From NCBI GenBank assembly GCA_009733575.1, contig ML770069.1:1-21425 (forward strand): a stretch of DNA of 21,425 bases. The letters are read 5' to 3'. Below, piece by piece: positions 19,994 to 21,425 of this stretch (position 1 is the stretch's first letter; the number at the start of each line of letters is the position of its first letter). The position numbers and the translations under genes were made by a program. The notes below the pieces were generated by a model, which was not told where the DNA came from, made no database searches, and saw only the letters and a program-made list of their open reading frames with translations. Origin of the DNA: Gymnopus androsaceus JB14 (lineage: Eukaryota > Basidiomycota > Agaricomycetes > Agaricales > Omphalotaceae).

Positions 19994-20740
19994 TCTGGTG
20001 GTGTTGTCTCCGAATACCCGTACTCGTAACCGTGTCCAATACGACTCGTCTCCCACAGGCTCTAAATAATATTACATACGTATCCTTTGTGAATAATGCG
20101 CTATAACATGTTTCTGCGGTTCGTATCAGGAAACGCAGAAATTCCGATTTAGTTTATAGACTCGGTACTGTAGTATTTCGAATAATCAATGCTGGAATTT
20201 AAGAAGAATTTTACAAAAAATAATTCGATTTATCCAAAACCATCCCTGGCGATGGGAATCATCAGAAAAACCTGGATTTTGGCAGGAGAAAACTCATTTA
20301 GTTAGAGCGTCTCTAGAGAAGCTGGAGTTTGACAGCTTTTTTGACAGCTTTCAGAGCTCTGAAGATCCCTGGAGACCTCCAGCAAAAATATAGATTTTTC
20401 TGATGCTTTTTTTGGCCACTGAACTAACATTTACTTACATTGGTTGTTTCCACAACGACCGAACAAACCTTCAAGAAAAAAATTGTTCATTCAGCAGTAG
20501 CCGCCGCTCAATGCCGAAAAACGTAGATATCTAGATATGTTGCGCATCATGGCTCTGATTTACAGATGGTTGGAAATAACTGAACTACACCATTACTCTC
20601 CCTATACTCCACCCATACTACTGCACCCGTTGGTTTGATCTCAATGCTTGAATCAAAAACTTACTCACGATAATGTCGGCGACGAGTAATTGCCGTTAGC
20701 AGTTGTAAAATATCAAAACCTCGTTTGCTCTTCATTCCTG
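19994..20740. other. Non-coding AT-rich stretch
   Basis: There is no recognisable gene. The only notable structure is the stem-loop-like block at 20311-20383. Confidence 0.55.
20311..20383. repeat. Stem-loop-like block with internal repeats
   Basis: GCTGGAG (20321-20327) pairs with CTCCAGC (20377-20383). Between them TTTGACAGCTTT occurs twice (20328-20351) and CAGAGCTCTG (20352-20361) is a perfect 10-bp palindrome. Similar words occur near 19417-19462. This may be the remains of a small inverted-repeat element; ends are uncertain. Confidence 0.45.
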
Positions 20741-20822
20741 GGTTATATACCAGCCCCAAACCACCCCCCCTCTTCTTCTCATCCTCAAGGTGTTCATTCT
20801 TGCAAAGGATATTTCACCATCA
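20741..20822 (+). promoter_or_regulatory. Promoter-like TATA and pyrimidine-rich leader
   Basis: TTATATAC at 20743-20750 is followed by CCAGCCCC, an AC-rich patch and a long CT-rich run (CCCCCCCTCTTCTTCTCATC). This arrangement is common in fungal promoters and transcription starts. It precedes an ATG at 20823. Confidence 0.4.
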
Positions 20823-20849
20823 ATGATCTGTTCTGATGACAATGATTTC
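20823..20849 (+). CDS. Tentative first exon of an unidentified gene running off the right edge
   Basis: An ATG about 75 bases downstream of a TATA-like box opens nine codons (MICSDDNDF) and is followed at once by a consensus donor GTAAGT. A possible acceptor TTTTTGGGTTACAG ends near 21002, but what follows shows no recognisable protein domain. I cannot connect further exons, and the assignment may be wrong. Confidence 0.2.
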
Positions 20850-21180
20850 GTAAGTGCTTCTTCCCGTACTTGGAAAAATCTGCATACCGACAAAGATTAG
20901 GGTCCACAAGTTCGCTGTAGATCATTTGACTTGACCCTTGTCTTTGAGAATGCGTGAGTTGTGCATCCTTACAAAAATATCAATCTGAATTTTTGGGTTA
21001 CAGAATTCTCTCTCTTCTTCCTTCCTTACTCTTTGCCATATACACATTGTACACAATCCATCGACGGCCTCCTTGGTAGACAGGAATCGACATACTCACC
21101 CATAGATGGCCTCAAAATTGCCACCATTGTTGGAATATCAAAGGTAAATATATTCTATCGAACTATACATGGAACGCTTT
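20850..21180. other. Possible intron/exon sequence, function unseen
   Basis: The open frame 20961-21305 on the plus strand has no recognisable domain. If the exon at 20823 is real, this stretch would hold its first intron and next exon. Otherwise it is plain spacer. Confidence 0.3.
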
Positions 21181-21336
21181 CTCGTAGTCTCCACTTGTTT
21201 GTATCACCATCCCATGCACTCCACTGTTATCGTCTCGCAGACTCCACTCAGTCTCTCGCCGCATCCACTTGCTCTCTCGCAGTACCCACTTTACCGTATG
21301 CATAGTAGCCACACATATTCACGCAGTAGCCACTTG
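21181..21336 (+). repeat. Degenerate minisatellite, core CTCGCAGTMCCCACTT
   Basis: Cores CTCGTAGTCTCCACTT (21181), CTCGCAGACTCCACTC (21234), CTCGCCGCATCCACTT (21255), CTCGCAGTACCCACTT (21276) and ACGCAGTAGCCACTT (21321) are related. The three central copies are spaced exactly 21 bp. Remaining bases to 21425 hold a TATA-like TGTATATAAG near 21362 and nothing else recognised. Confidence 0.65.
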
Positions 21337-21425
21337 CCTGATATATCGTTTGTACTTAGGACTGTATATAAGCTTAGGTACCATACCCTGTAATAACACC
21401 GTTGTCCCCCATCGATCTGTGTGAT

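Noticed and set aside
1..21425. tRNA, rRNA, CRISPR or bacterial operon signals
   Set aside because: None were seen by eye; the gene structure is eukaryotic throughout.

Overview
The window looks like transposon-rich chromosomal DNA of a filamentous basidiomycete, probably an Agaricomycete. The reasons are a CxC2-type KDZ transposase, a Ty3/Gypsy chromovirus, many 46-65 nt GT-AG introns, and fungal NRPS and hyaluronan-synthase-like GT2 genes. No prokaryotic operons, tRNA, rRNA or CRISPR were seen.

Layout: (1) 118-3086 (+), a KDZ (Kyakuja-Dileera-Zisupton) transposase-like gene. Its 5' end lies outside or at the left edge, and nine exons join in frame through eight short introns. (2) 3087-3496, an AT-rich field of ACTTA/TAAGT motifs ending in a 35-bp direct repeat. 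(3) 3497 to about 8130 (+), a 5'-truncated chromovirus: Gag zinc-knuckle remnant, a candidate -1 frameshift site, Pol (protease, RT, RNase H, integrase, chromodomain), polypurine tract and 3' LTR. Gag and Pol carry seven in-frame stops, all TGA, and no frameshift beyond the gag/pol one. (4) About 8131-9008, non-coding, with a 102-bp-period duplication. (5) 9009-15355 (-), a complete non-ribosomal peptide synthetase of 1988 residues in eight exons, with domains A-T-C-A-T-TE. (6) 15356-17805, non-coding, holding copy 1 of a dispersed repeat. (7) 17806-19091 (-), an intronless GT2 polysaccharide (hyaluronan/chitin-like) synthase with one apparent single-base frameshift. (8) 19092-21425, mostly non-coding, with copy 2 of the dispersed repeat, a promoter-like site with a tentative first exon, and a short degenerate minisatellite.

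The NRPS is the metabolic centre of the window. Its domain order predicts a two-residue product released by the thioesterase. No tailoring enzyme, transporter or regulator sits beside it, so it looks like a stand-alone synthetase in a transposon-rich neighbourhood. The GT2 gene lies on the same strand about 2.5 kb upstream, but nothing in the sequence ties the two functionally. All exon models were made by hand from splice consensus, reading frame and family resemblance. No alignment or database search was run.
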